From NCBI GenBank assembly GCA_023512725.1, contig JAILZB010000005.1:1-43094 (forward strand): a DNA stretch of 43,094 bases, given 5' to 3'. The position numbers were made by a program, and so were the translations under genes. Position 1 is the first letter of the stretch. The number at the start of each line of letters is the position of its first letter. Shown one piece after another: positions 27,578-37,093 of the stretch. The DNA comes from Chloroflexota bacterium. GTDB taxonomy: Bacteria; Chloroflexota; Dehalococcoidia; SpSt-223. The notes under the pieces were generated by a model. That model did not search any database. It was not told the DNA's origin and saw nothing but the letters and a program-made list of their open reading frames with translations.

Positions 27578-29379
27578 CCTTCCTGGCACCCGCCCTCCTG
27601 GGCTTTCTCGTCCTCATCCCCGTCGTCATCCTGATCTATCTGATCCGGGCCCAGCGGCGGCGCGCACCGGTGAGCAGCGTGCTGCTCTGGCGCAACATGG
27701 TGCGCGATCTGGAAATGCGCACGCGCTTGCGCCGGCCACCGCTCACTGTGCTCCTCCTCCTTCAGTTGCTCGCCATCCTGCTGGGGGCGCTTGCCCTGGG
27801 GCGCCCGTTCTGGGAGACGGCCACCCCGCCCGCCCGTCAGCTGGTGCTCGTCCTCGATGCCTCCGCCTCCATGAACGCCACGGATGTCTCTCCCTCGCGG
27901 CTGGCAGTTGCCAAGCAGCGGGCCCGCGAGCTGATTGCGAGCGCACCGGCAGGAAGCGCCTTCGCGGTGGTGCGGGCAGGCCCCCAGGCGAGGGTGGTTG
28001 CGACGACCCGGGAAGTCGCCACCGCCCAGGCTGCGGTCGAGGCGGTCGAGCCATCGGATGGCGCGAGCGACCTGCGGACGGCCTGGCTGGTCGCGGGCGC
28101 GCTGGCAGCCGCCCGCCCTCACGTGCCGGCTGACGTCGTCCTCCTCAGCGACGGCGCCTTTCCGGATCCGCTCCCAGCCATCCCCGCGACCATCCGCTTC
28201 GTGCCGGTGGGAGAACGGAGTGAGAACCAGGCGATCGTCCAGCTGGGCATCCGTCCCCCCCTCGCTGGCGGCACGCGGACGACGGCGTTCGTCCGGCTCG
28301 CGAACTTTGCGGCCACGCCGGTCGAGCGGCGGGTGCGTGTGGTAGCAGATGGCATCGTTGTCGATGAGCAAATTGCGCGCCTGCGCGAGCGCGGCACGCT
28401 CGACCTCACGGTCGAGGCACCAGCCGGAACGCGGGTCCTCGCCGTCCAGCTGGGAGGGAGCGACCTGCTGGCAGGGGATGACCGTGCCCAGGCGCTGGTG
28501 CCGCTCCCGGGCGAGCGCGAGGCACTCCTGGTCTCGGCCGCGCCAGAGGTGATGCGGCGGGCGCTCCGGGCGATCCCCCAGTTGACCGTGCGCGAGGCTG
28601 CCCCTGCCCAGTACCGTGAGCCGGGGGGAGCGGCGCTGGTCGTCTTCGATGGCTTCTTGCCACCTGCCCTGCCGGCGGTGCCAGTGCTGATCGTCAACCC
28701 ACCGGCCGGTTCCTGGCTGGCGCCAGCGCGGATCGGCCGCCCCGCCTTCGCCCTCGGCGTCGACCCGGAGAGCGCGCTCGTGACGGGCGTCGACTTCGCA
28801 GCGGTGGAGTTCGGGCGGGTAGCTCAGCTCGCGATGCCCTCCTGGGCTGCTCCGGTGGTCACCGGACCGGACGGCCCCCTCGTGCTTGAGGGGGAGCGCG
28901 AGGGGCGGCGGGTGGTCATCTTCGGCTTCGACCCGAGTGCCTCCACCCTGCCCAAGCTGGTTGCGTTTCCAGCGCTGGTTGCCAATGCTGTGGAGTGGCT
29001 GATCGGCGGGCCGGAGGGCGCAAGCCCGGTGGGGACGACGGTGCGACTGCCGGCCGGGCTGAGCGGCGAACTGGTCGGGCCGGATGGACGCAGCCATCCG
29101 CTGGGGCCGTTCGCTGCTGCCACCGACCGCGCGGGCCTCTACCAGCTCCGCCGGCCGGGGGCCGACCCGCTCCCCCTCTTCGCGCTCAACCTGACCAATG
29201 AGGTCGAGTCGGACCTTACCCCGCGGACGCCCCAGTTCAGCCAGTCGTTCCCGCCCTTTTCGCTGCCCGCCCCGGAGGACCGGCCGGTTGGCATCGAGTT
29301 CTGGCCCTGGTTGACCGGTGGGGTGCTGGTGGTGCTGCTCGTCGAGTGGTGGTTCTTTACCCGTCGGAGGGCCACGTGA
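27574..29379 (+). CDS. BatA-like membrane protein with vWA domain
   Basis: MTFLAPALLGFLVLIPVVILIYLIRAQRRRAPVSSVLLWRNM...LVLVLDASASMNATDVSPSRLAVAKQRARELI. Confidence 0.9.
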   Translation: MTFLAPALLGFLVLIPVVILIYLIRAQRRRAPVSSVLLWRNMVRDLEMRTRLRRPPLTVLLLLQLLAILLGALALGRPFWETATPPARQLVLVLDASASMNATDVSPSRLAVAKQRARELIASAPAGSAFAVVRAGPQARVVATTREVATAQAAVEAVEPSDGASDLRTAWLVAGALAAARPHVPADVVLLSDGAFPDPLPAIPATIRFVPVGERSENQAIVQLGIRPPLAGGTRTTAFVRLANFAATPVERRVRVVADGIVVDEQIARLRERGTLDLTVEAPAGTRVLAVQLGGSDLLAGDDRAQALVPLPGEREALLVSAAPEVMRRALRAIPQLTVREAAPAQYREPGGAALVVFDGFLPPALPAVPVLIVNPPAGSWLAPARIGRPAFALGVDPESALVTGVDFAAVEFGRVAQLAMPSWAAPVVTGPDGPLVLEGEREGRRVVIFGFDPSASTLPKLVAFPALVANAVEWLIGGPEGASPVGTTVRLPAGLSGELVGPDGRSHPLGPFAAATDRAGLYQLRRPGADPLPLFALNLTNEVESDLTPRTPQFSQSFPPFSLPAPEDRPVGIEFWPWLTGGVLVVLLVEWWFFTRRRAT

Positions 29380-31973
29380 CGCTCGGACCATTCCAGCTCG
29401 GCTCGCCCTGGGCGCTCCTCCTGCTGGGGCTGCTCGTGCCCGTGCTCTGGCTGGGGCGCCAGCGGCTCGCCTACTCCTCCGCCGGGCGACGCTGGCTGAT
29501 CCTAACCCTCCGCCTGCTCGTGCTGGGCCTCATCGTGCTTGCCCTCGCCGACCCTCGCCGGCTGGCGCCTGGGGGGGAGAAGGCGACCGTCTTTCTGATC
29601 GATAGCTCAGCCTCGACGGCGGGCTTCCAGCTGGCCGCCTCAACCTGGGTGCGCCAGGCGCTCGCCCGGATGGGATCAGACGACCGGGCGGCAGTGGTTG
29701 CCTTCGGGGGAGAGCCAGTCGTCTTGCAGCCGCTGGGAAAGGCGCGAGACTTCCGCGCCGCCGCGCTTCCACCTGATGACCGAACGGACCTCGCTGCCGC
29801 CTTGCGCCTCGGTCAGGCGTTGCTCCCCCCCGATGGCCAGCGCCGGATTGTGGTGCTCTCGGACGGCTGGGAGAACCGCGGGAGGGCGGAAGCGGAGCTC
29901 GACCGCATTGCCGCGGCTGGGATTGTGGTTGACGTCGTCAAGCCGACTCCACCACCAACTGGACTGGTCGTCCGCCACGTTGAGGCGCCGCCGCTCCTCC
30001 GCGAAGGAGACAGCTTCGACCTCGTTGTCCAGGTCGAGGCGGCGACGGCGGGCGACGGGCGGCTGGTGGTGGCGGTCGATGGGCGGACGGTCGCCGACCA
30101 GGCGGTACGCTTGCGGGCGGGCGTTGCTCAGTATGCCATTCCACTCACTGCCGAAGGGCTCGGCTTCCACCGTGTGGAGGCCCGCCTCAGCCAGGGGGCC
30201 GTGCAAGCGCTACCGACAGCCGGCTTCTTTGCGGTCAAGCCACGCGGCAGCGTGCTACTCTATGAGGACCGCGCTGGTGAAGCTGCGAGCCTGAGTGCGC
30301 TGCTCCAGCAGGCCGGCTTGCGGACGGAAGTCCGCCCGAGCCCCAGCGCTCCTTCGAACGTCGCCTCCCTGCGCGCTTTCGATGCCATCGTGCTCGTGAA
30401 CACTGCTGCCACCTCCTTTACCCTCGACCAGCAGAAGGCGATGCAGGCGTTTGTCCGCGACCTCGGGAAAGGCCTGGTCTTCGTCGGTGGGCCGAACAGC
30501 TACGCCCTGGGCGACTACAGTTCCCAGCTGCTGGGGGAGCTGCTGCCCGTTCACGCCGATGTCCCGCCCAAGCCGGAGGAGGGGACCTTCGGCCTGGCCC
30601 TGGTGATCGACAAGTCGGGCAGTATGGACTTGCGGAGCGATGGCGTCTCCAAGATGCAGATGGCGAAGGAAGCCGCAATGCTGGCCGTCGACATGCTGCG
30701 CGACGACGACATCATCGCCATCGTCGTCTTTGACTCGAACAGCCGATGGTTGGTCCAGCCGCAGCGGGTCGCGGACAACCGTGGGGTCCCGGCGATCCAG
30801 GCCCGGATTGCGGGCGTGCAAGCAGATGGTGGCACCGAGATCTTCCCAGCCCTGGAACGCGCGATCGAAGGGATACGTGGAACGGGCGCCCGCTACAAGC
30901 ACGTGCTCTTGCTCTCGGATGGCCAGTCTCCGGGTGGGGATTATGAGCGCCTGCTGCGGGAGGCACGCGCGGCGAACATCACCTTCTCGGCAGTCGCGAT
31001 CGGCGCGGATGCTGACACCACCCTGATGAGCCGTCTTGCTCGCGAGGGGGGTGGCCGTTACTACTTCACCGAGCGGGTGCGCGACATCCCGCGGATTGTG
31101 GCGAAAGAGACGTCGATCGCGCTTGGTGCGACGACAGTGCGCGGCACCATCCCGCCCCAATACGTCGCGCCGAGCCCGGTGCTCCGCTCCTTCGTGCCGG
31201 CCGAGCTCCCCACCCTGGCTGCCTATGCCGTCACCACGCCGCGCGATGCTGCTGAGACGGTGCTCGTCTCACCTTCGGGCGACCCCTTGCTGGCCCACTG
31301 GCAGTACGGCAACGGACGCACGGTGGCGTGGACCTCTGGCCTCCAGGAAGACTGGGCGGGAGCATTCGGGCGTTGGTCCGGCCAGGTCCAGTTCTGGGGA
31401 CAGGTAGTACGCTACGCCATGGGGATGCCCTTTGAACTTGGGATTGGCGTCCGTGCCGAGGTGCAGGCGCGCGAGGTGGCGCTTGTCGTCGATGCGCTCA
31501 CGGACGAGGGCGCTCCGATCGACCTGGCCGAGGCGGAGGCAGCCGTGGTGGCCCCATCGGGACGCGCCCGGGCCTATCCACTCCGCCAGCAGGCGCCAGG
31601 CCGCTACCGGGCCGACTTCTTGGTCGAAGAAGGTGGCGCCTACGAGGTGCGGGTGCGGGTGGCGCGGGCGGGCCAGCCGACGCGTCAGGAGACGAGCGGC
31701 TTTGTGGCGGTGACCGACCCGGAGGCACGGACGCTCAGCCCGAACGACCGCCTGCTCAACCGGCTGGCCGCGGTGACCGGTGGCCGCCAGATCGCTGACC
31801 CGGCGGCAGCCTTCGCCGAGACCGGACGTCCCGCTGGCCTGGGCTGGCAGCCGCTCTGGCCCTGGCTGATGGGCGTGGCGCTGCTCCTGCTGGTGGTCGA
31901 GATCGCGGTGCGCCGGCTACGTGCTCCCACCTGGCCGCACGCTCTGCCCCTGCCCCGCTGGTGGCACCGCTAG
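29376..31973 (+). CDS. vWA domain-containing membrane protein (glutamine amidotransferase-like fold region plus vWA)
   Basis: N- and C-terminal TM segments; second vWA with MIDAS: ALVIDKSGSMDLRSDGVSKMQMAKEAAMLAVDMLRDDD; start GTG 29376 overlapping upstream stop (GTGA). Confidence 0.9.
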   Translation: MTLGPFQLGSPWALLLLGLLVPVLWLGRQRLAYSSAGRRWLILTLRLLVLGLIVLALADPRRLAPGGEKATVFLIDSSASTAGFQLAASTWVRQALARMGSDDRAAVVAFGGEPVVLQPLGKARDFRAAALPPDDRTDLAAALRLGQALLPPDGQRRIVVLSDGWENRGRAEAELDRIAAAGIVVDVVKPTPPPTGLVVRHVEAPPLLREGDSFDLVVQVEAATAGDGRLVVAVDGRTVADQAVRLRAGVAQYAIPLTAEGLGFHRVEARLSQGAVQALPTAGFFAVKPRGSVLLYEDRAGEAASLSALLQQAGLRTEVRPSPSAPSNVASLRAFDAIVLVNTAATSFTLDQQKAMQAFVRDLGKGLVFVGGPNSYALGDYSSQLLGELLPVHADVPPKPEEGTFGLALVIDKSGSMDLRSDGVSKMQMAKEAAMLAVDMLRDDDIIAIVVFDSNSRWLVQPQRVADNRGVPAIQARIAGVQADGGTEIFPALERAIEGIRGTGARYKHVLLLSDGQSPGGDYERLLREARAANITFSAVAIGADADTTLMSRLAREGGGRYYFTERVRDIPRIVAKETSIALGATTVRGTIPPQYVAPSPVLRSFVPAELPTLAAYAVTTPRDAAETVLVSPSGDPLLAHWQYGNGRTVAWTSGLQEDWAGAFGRWSGQVQFWGQVVRYAMGMPFELGIGVRAEVQAREVALVVDALTDEGAPIDLAEAEAAVVAPSGRARAYPLRQQAPGRYRADFLVEEGGAYEVRVRVARAGQPTRQETSGFVAVTDPEARTLSPNDRLLNRLAAVTGGRQIADPAAAFAETGRPAGLGWQPLWPWLMGVALLLLVVEIAVRRLRAPTWPHALPLPRWWHR

Positions 31974-33011
31974 GGCAGCCACGGGGAGCGGGGGCACCTG
32001 CTGGAGTTCGTGGACGACCGCCCGCAGGCGGGCGGGGTCCTGCAGCAGCGCGCGGGGCGGAGCAAAGAGCGAGACCCGCGTCGCCCGGCCGGCAAAGCGC
32101 TCAGCGAGCAGACGTGGCAGGTCTTCCAGCCGCCCCGAGAGGGTGAAGAGGTCCAGGACGTCGTCATCCACCGCCGCGGCAAGCTGTTCCCACTTCCCAG
32201 CGCGGGCGAGCTGGTCCAGCCGATCGCCGAGATCGGCCAGGCCGTGGAGGGCGAGCACCGGCCGGTACGCTGGCGTCGTGGCGTAGAAGGCGACCATGCG
32301 GCGCGCTTCCTCGCGCGCCCGGGCACGGTCGGTGGTGTTCTCCCCGAGCGCCTGAAAGGAGGCGGCGACCAGCTCGAAGGGCGTATCCCGTCCGCCCTGC
32401 GCGCGGCCTTGGCGGATGGCGGGGAGAACGACCGTATCGAGGTAGCGTGGGGTCATCAGGGGGTGAGTGCGCAGGCCATCCGCCACTTCGCCAGCGAGGC
32501 GACACATCGCGCGGTTGACGGCCGCCAGGTGGATCGGGGGTGGCGGGTACGGCTGGGGCCCCGGGTTGAACTCAGCGGGGAGTAAGCTCAAGCGGTAGAA
32601 GCGGCCGGAGAAAGCCAGCGGCGCTGTGCCGGCAAAGGCGCACCAGAGTGCCCGCAGGGCGCGCACGTACTCACGCATCCGTGGCAGCGGCGGTGCCCAG
32701 GCCACGCCAAAGCGGCGTTCCAGGTGGCCACGCACCTGCGAGCCGAGGCCGAGGATAAATCTCCCGCCGGAAAGCTCCTGCAGATCCCAGGCGGCCATGG
32801 CGGTGATCGTCGGGCTGCGGGGAAAGGCGAGGGTCACCGAGGTGGCAATCTCGGGCCGACGGGTCGCCTGGGCGGCGAGGGTTGCTGCCACGATCGAGTC
32901 GCGGGCGGTCTCATTCACGCTGATGGCGTCGAACCCAGCAGCTTCGCCCAGGGCGGCGAGCGTGGCGAGAGCAGATGGGAGGGTCGCCCGCAGCGCCAGC
33001 TCCACTCTCAC
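31917..33011 (-). CDS. LLM class flavin-dependent oxidoreductase (second copy)
   Basis: GEAAGFDAISVNETARDSIVAATLAAQATRRPEIATSVTLAFPRSPTITAMAAWDLQELSGGRFILGLGSQVRGHLERRFG. Confidence 0.92.
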   Translation of the reverse strand: MRVELALRATLPSALATLAALGEAAGFDAISVNETARDSIVAATLAAQATRRPEIATSVTLAFPRSPTITAMAAWDLQELSGGRFILGLGSQVRGHLERRFGVAWAPPLPRMREYVRALRALWCAFAGTAPLAFSGRFYRLSLLPAEFNPGPQPYPPPPIHLAAVNRAMCRLAGEVADGLRTHPLMTPRYLDTVVLPAIRQGRAQGGRDTPFELVAASFQALGENTTDRARAREEARRMVAFYATTPAYRPVLALHGLADLGDRLDQLARAGKWEQLAAAVDDDVLDLFTLSGRLEDLPRLLAERFAGRATRVSLFAPPRALLQDPARLRAVVHELQQVPPLPVAALAVPPAGQGQSVRPGGST

Positions 33012-33388
33012 GCGGGGGGCTCCGCTGCGGGCAGGGAGCGCGACCGCTGGGCTAGAAGGTACGCGACCACCTGCTGGCGCGTTTCCGGGGGAGCGATCTC
33101 AAGCAGCGTGCGGGCCCATTGCTCCGAATACTGATAGCAGGCTGACGGCAGCGGCCAGCCCGCAAGCAAGCGCAAGGTTCCCGGAAAGAGGTCGAGCACG
33201 GGGTCGAGCCGGTCGCAGGTCTCAGGCGTGGGCCGAGCGCCGGCCAGGATCACCCGCAGGGTATTATGGCTCAGCTGAGCGCGCAGCGACGCTCGGCGCG
33301 CGGAGAGCCGCAGCGCGCGCAGCCGCTGACGGACGAGCGTTGCGAGCGCATCACCCTGCGCGCCGGGTGGTCGGGCGGGGGTACTCAT
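33008..33388 (-). CDS. Small helical protein, possible HTH DNA-binding protein
   Basis: RLRALRLSARRASLRAQLSHNTLRVILAGARPTPETCDRLDPVLDLFPGTLRLLAGWPLP resembles an XRE-like HTH region; GTGA overlap with downstream LLM gene. Confidence 0.6.
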   Translation of the reverse strand: MSTPARPPGAQGDALATLVRQRLRALRLSARRASLRAQLSHNTLRVILAGARPTPETCDRLDPVLDLFPGTLRLLAGWPLPSACYQYSEQWARTLLEIAPPETRQQVVAYLLAQRSRSLPAAEPPA

Positions 33389-33393
33389 CCTGG

Positions 33394-33405
33394 CCAGTAT
33401 ACTGG
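33394..33405. promoter_or_regulatory. Palindromic -10 element CCAGTATACTGG shared by divergent genes
   Basis: Perfect 12-bp palindrome; TATACT reads on both strands; 7 nt to the minus ATG (33388) and 11 nt to the plus ATG (33415). Confidence 0.55.
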
Positions 33406-33414
33406 GAGTGCGGT

Positions 33415-34035
33415 ATGGACGATCCGTTCACGCTCGTTGATTGGCGGCGGCAGGTTGCTGGCCTCTATGCTGACGTGCGCGCCAGCGGCGCCGACCCGGC
33501 GGCCGCGGCGCGTTTTCGGGCGGGGCGCGACCGGCTCTTCGCCCAGCACCCGCAGTCGCCCCTGGCGCCGGAGCAGCGCGCGCACTTTCGCGGCCTGAGC
33601 TACTTTCCCTATGACCCTGCCTATCGTCTGGTGGTGCCGGTCCGCTCCGCGCCGCCGGCAGAACGGACAGTGCCGGCTGGGGAAGATGGGGTGGTACATC
33701 TGGTACGGGTTGGCCGGCTGGAGTTTGTGCTCGCGGGGGTGCCCTGTGGGCTCGAGGTGTACTGGCTCCGAGGCTACGGGGGAGGGCTCTTTCTCCCGTT
33801 CGCCGATGCCACGAGCGGCAGCGAGACCTACGGCGGGGGGCGCTACCTCCTGGACACGGTCAAATACGCCGACCTGGGTGGCGATGCCGCCGGGCTGGTC
33901 CTGGACTTCAACTACGCTTACAACCCGTCCTGCTGCTACCACGAGCGCTGGGTCTGTCCGCTCGCTCCGCCCGAGAACCGGTTGCCGGTCGCAGTGCGGG
34001 CAGGTGAGCGAGACTTTCGCCTCGCCTACTCCTGA
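33415..34035 (+). CDS. DUF1684 domain-containing protein
   Basis: [15 protein letters not shown]...[35 protein letters not shown]...[38 protein letters not shown]. Confidence 0.93.
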   Translation: MDDPFTLVDWRRQVAGLYADVRASGADPAAAARFRAGRDRLFAQHPQSPLAPEQRAHFRGLSYFPYDPAYRLVVPVRSAPPAERTVPAGEDGVVHLVRVGRLEFVLAGVPCGLEVYWLRGYGGGLFLPFADATSGSETYGGGRYLLDTVKYADLGGDAAGLVLDFNYAYNPSCCYHERWVCPLAPPENRLPVAVRAGERDFRLAYS

Positions 34036-34466
34036 AGCACCGGCTGGCTAGCCCGGAAGGCCGTCCGCGCGACGACCCGCCCGTCCACGTGCAGCAGTAC
34101 ACTGTAGCGGGCTGGCCGGGGGATGGTGAGCTGGGCCAGGGTGAGCGTGAAGGGCAAGGCGATCTCATCGCCCGGCCCGGCGTTGAGCGGGCGCGTGAGC
34201 GTCAGCTGCAGCCGTGGGGGTTCGGTCAGGATCGAGCGGCCATCCTCGTCTACCAGGTCGACCAGGACCTCATGGGGGCGTGCGCTCTCGCTCCAGGGAA
34301 CGCTCAGCTTGACGGCCAGACTGAGCTGGGGATGGGTAAAGGGGTAGGTGCGGCTCAAGAGCGTATCCCAGCCACCGCCGAGGATATACAGCTTACCATT
34401 CGCTTCCTGGGCACCATCGGCCAGGATGAAGCACTCCGTGCGTATCTGGGGCGTCCAGTCCGGCAT
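34026..34466 (-). CDS. DUF6941-like hypothetical protein
   Basis: [76 protein letters not shown] before ATG 34466. Confidence 0.8.
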   Translation of the reverse strand: MPDWTPQIRTECFILADGAQEANGKLYILGGGWDTLLSRTYPFTHPQLSLAVKLSVPWSESARPHEVLVDLVDEDGRSILTEPPRLQLTLTRPLNAGPGDEIALPFTLTLAQLTIPRPARYSVLLHVDGRVVARTAFRASQPVLQE

Positions 34467-34580
34467 CCGCAGCCTCCGTGCCAGCGAGCGGGTCGTCGGG
34501 CGAGCAGGCGCACGACCCATCGGCGATGTAGCATAATCGGTGCGCCGGCCGCTGGCCGAGCCTGGACCCGGAGGAACATC

Positions 34581-35192
34581 ATGCCCTTCGAACTCCCACC
34601 CTTGCCCTACGACTTCAACGCGCTCGAGCCCTACATCGACGCGCGCACGATGGAGATCCACCACGACCGCCACCATGGCACCTATGTGAACAACCTGAAC
34701 GCTGCGATTGAAAAGCACCCCGAGCTGGCGGGCAAGAGCCTGGAGGAGCTGCTGCGCGACCTCAACGCCGTGCCCGAGGATATCCGCACGGCTGTGCGGA
34801 ACAACGGTGGCGGCCACTGGAACCATTCGATGTTCTGGCAGATCATGGGGCCGCGTGGTGGTGGGGAGCCCGAGGGCGACCTGGCGAATGCAATCCGCCA
34901 CCACTTCGGGAGCTTCGCCGAGTTCAAGAACCTGGTCAACCAGGCAGGGCTCGGGCGCTTCGGCAGTGGCTGGGCCTGGGTCACCGTGGAGCCGGGTGGA
35001 GGCCTCCGGATCGAGAGCACCCCGAACCAGGACACGCCGGCCATGGAAGGGCGCGTGCCGATCCTCGGCATCGACGTCTGGGAGCATGCCTACTATCTGC
35101 TCTACCAGTGGCGCCGCGCCGATTACCTCAACGCCTGGTGGAATGTGGTCAACTGGGCGGCAGTGAGCGAGCGCTACGCCCGCGCCCGGTAG
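34581..35192 (+). CDS. sodA: Superoxide dismutase, Mn/Fe type
   Basis: [47 protein letters not shown]...[14 protein letters not shown]...[30 protein letters not shown]. Confidence 0.98.
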   Translation: MPFELPPLPYDFNALEPYIDARTMEIHHDRHHGTYVNNLNAAIEKHPELAGKSLEELLRDLNAVPEDIRTAVRNNGGGHWNHSMFWQIMGPRGGGEPEGDLANAIRHHFGSFAEFKNLVNQAGLGRFGSGWAWVTVEPGGGLRIESTPNQDTPAMEGRVPILGIDVWEHAYYLLYQWRRADYLNAWWNVVNWAAVSERYARAR

Positions 35193-35234
35193 GCAAGAGC
35201 GATGGGGCAGCCGACGAGCTGCCCTGCTCCGTCC

Positions 35235-35846
35235 TTAGCTCCCGCTCGCCGGCGCGGCGGCCGTTTCCGCGGCCGTGGCGCTCGCCAGCGCCGGCTGCGC
35301 GAGCCGTACCTCGACCATGCCGCCATCGCAGGGAGAGATCTCCAGCTTCACCCCGAGATAGTCTGCGTAGCCCTGCCAGGTAGCAACGCACCACTGCTCG
35401 TGGACATCCGTCAGCTCCATGTGGTACTGCCCGATACGTCGCCCCTGCTCAAGAACAAGGCGGAAGGGACACGGAAACCGGCGGACGCCGGGCTCGACCT
35501 CAGTGAACTTGACCAGCTGGTAATGGCAGGCCGTGCGGTCGAACATCCCGACCAGGGCCAGCTCGGGGTCGCCTGCCTTCTCCATCACCATCTTCACCCG
35601 CCGCAGCACCGGCTCGAGCGTTTTCACCTGGTGCTGTTGCATCTCCTTGACGAGGCCATGCTGGCGACAGAACTCCAGGTGGGTGAGGGTGGACTTGACC
35701 AGGGCGTCGTTGAACTCGTGGGGGTAGGGTGTCCGGTCGGAAAGGGTGCGGACAAGCGCGCGGACAGCCCAGCCCAGCTCTTGCTCGCGGCCCTCCAGAC
35801 CGGTCGGCGGTGGGACAAAGGGGTGACGCTTCGGTTCCTGCTCCAT
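35235..35846 (-). CDS. Hypothetical cytosolic protein with several Cys/His residues
   Basis: MEQEPKRHPFVPPPTGLEGREQELGWAVRALVRTL...MFDRTACHYQLVKFTEVEPGVRRFPCPFRLVLEQGRRIGQYHMELTDVHEQWCVATWQGYADYLGVKLEISPCDGGMVEVRLAQ; RBS GGAGG. Confidence 0.72.
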   Translation of the reverse strand: MEQEPKRHPFVPPPTGLEGREQELGWAVRALVRTLSDRTPYPHEFNDALVKSTLTHLEFCRQHGLVKEMQQHQVKTLEPVLRRVKMVMEKAGDPELALVGMFDRTACHYQLVKFTEVEPGVRRFPCPFRLVLEQGRRIGQYHMELTDVHEQWCVATWQGYADYLGVKLEISPCDGGMVEVRLAQPALASATAAETAAAPASGS

Positions 35847-35882
35847 TGGCCTCCTTCCATTGAGATGGACTTTCTGCCCGTT

Positions 35883-35900
35883 GCTCTCCAATTGGAGAGC
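35883..35900. promoter_or_regulatory. Perfect 18-bp palindrome GCTCTCCAATTGGAGAGC, candidate operator
   Basis: Self-complementary over all 18 nt; just downstream of a minus-strand TATAGT -10-like element and upstream of the gene at 35846. Confidence 0.5.
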
Positions 35901-36043
35901 TTTATTGCTCACTATACCCCGATGGCAGCGCGCCGTCGAGTGTTCCGCAGCAGGCAAGCCCGGGTGGCGCTCGTTCGACTGAGCGAGTACCATGGAAGGA
36001 AGCAGGCGGGAGGGCGACCCTGCACGCGTTCGACCAGAGGTGG

Positions 36044-37093
36044 TTGGAAGACCGCCGGCGGGCCCGGCGCGCGGCGCGGGCGCGCGAGCGACGCCTGGCA
36101 GCGTGCCTGCTGTTCACCGGTATCCTCCTCTGCGGCTTCCTCGGTGGTGCCGCGGCAGGCGCCCTGCTGCCCCGACGGGAGGCGGTGGAGGCGAGCACCC
36201 GCGCCGTCACCCCCTCTCCCTCACCCACGGTTGCCCTCGTGGCAGCGCCGACCCAAGGTGCAGCACCGCTGCTGGTCACGCCCGCACCGCCGCCCGCGAC
36301 ACCACCGCCACGCCCTTCCAGCACGCCATCCCCACGTCCGCCGAGCGCCACCCCTGCTCCTCCCACTGCCGCGCCGCCTCCGAGCGCAACCCCGCTTCCA
36401 CCTACCGTTACCCCCACTCCGCTTCCACTGACCCCTACTTCGCTCCCCCTGACCCCCACTCCCCAGCCTCCCCCACCCATGGGGGCGCTGGTTGCGGTCG
36501 ACCCGGCCTGGCGGGCAGCGGTGCCGCGCGTGGTGGTCACCCGCGACCGGGCAGGCCGGCCCCTCGATGGCACAGTCTGGGGGTCAGGGGTGGCTATCGG
36601 CCAGCGGCTGGTGGTAACTGCCTTTCACGTGGCAGCGCCTGGGATGGAGTTCCGGCTGGAATTCCCAGGTTCGGGCGTGCTCTCGGCTCGACTAGCCGCT
36701 GCGCACCCCGAAGCGGATATCGCTCTCCTTGCCACCGAGCGTGACCTCCCCGTGCCACCGCGGTCGCTCGCTCTCACTCCACCCCCACCCGGGACAACGA
36801 CTTACGTCATCGGCTACCGGCCTGGGCTGCCCGACCCCCCGGCGGCGCGCACTGCCACCCTCGCCCGGCTGGGAATGCCGGTCCCTCTCTACCAGCCCTA
36901 CGGGATGCGAGCCTATCCCACGCTGATGGTCGATTCCACTGCGGGGGGTGGCGATTCCGGAGGGGCCCTTCTTGACCAGAATGGCAGCCTCGTGGGGATC
37001 GTCGTCGGCGGTTCGGACGACCCCGTCACCGGCAAACGGCTTACTCACGTGGTACCAGCGGCGCTTGTTGCCGAGGCCCGCTCCGCTGAGTGA
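36044..37093 (+). CDS. Membrane-anchored trypsin-like serine protease with long Pro/Thr linker
   Basis: TM segment LAACLLFTGILLCGFLGGAAAGALL; P/T/S-rich linker; catalytic VVTAFHVAAP (His), EADIALLATE (Asp), STAGGGDSGGALLDQNGSLVGIVVGG (Ser). Start codon uncertain (TTG in track). Confidence 0.85.
   Translation: MEDRRRARRAARARERRLAACLLFTGILLCGFLGGAAAGALLPRREAVEASTRAVTPSPSPTVALVAAPTQGAAPLLVTPAPPPATPPPRPSSTPSPRPPSATPAPPTAAPPPSATPLPPTVTPTPLPLTPTSLPLTPTPQPPPPMGALVAVDPAWRAAVPRVVVTRDRAGRPLDGTVWGSGVAIGQRLVVTAFHVAAPGMEFRLEFPGSGVLSARLAAAHPEADIALLATERDLPVPPRSLALTPPPPGTTTYVIGYRPGLPDPPAARTATLARLGMPVPLYQPYGMRAYPTLMVDSTAGGGDSGGALLDQNGSLVGIVVGGSDDPVTGKRLTHVVPAALVAEARSAE

Noticed and set aside
27502-29391. 629-aa minus-strand ORF
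   Set aside because: Antisense to the BatA-like gene; low-complexity Arg/Gly/His composition.
36211-36480. C-rich cacc/cccc tract as a tandem repeat or CRISPR-like element
   Set aside because: Encodes the P/T/S linker of the protease; irregular, no fixed repeat/spacer spacing.
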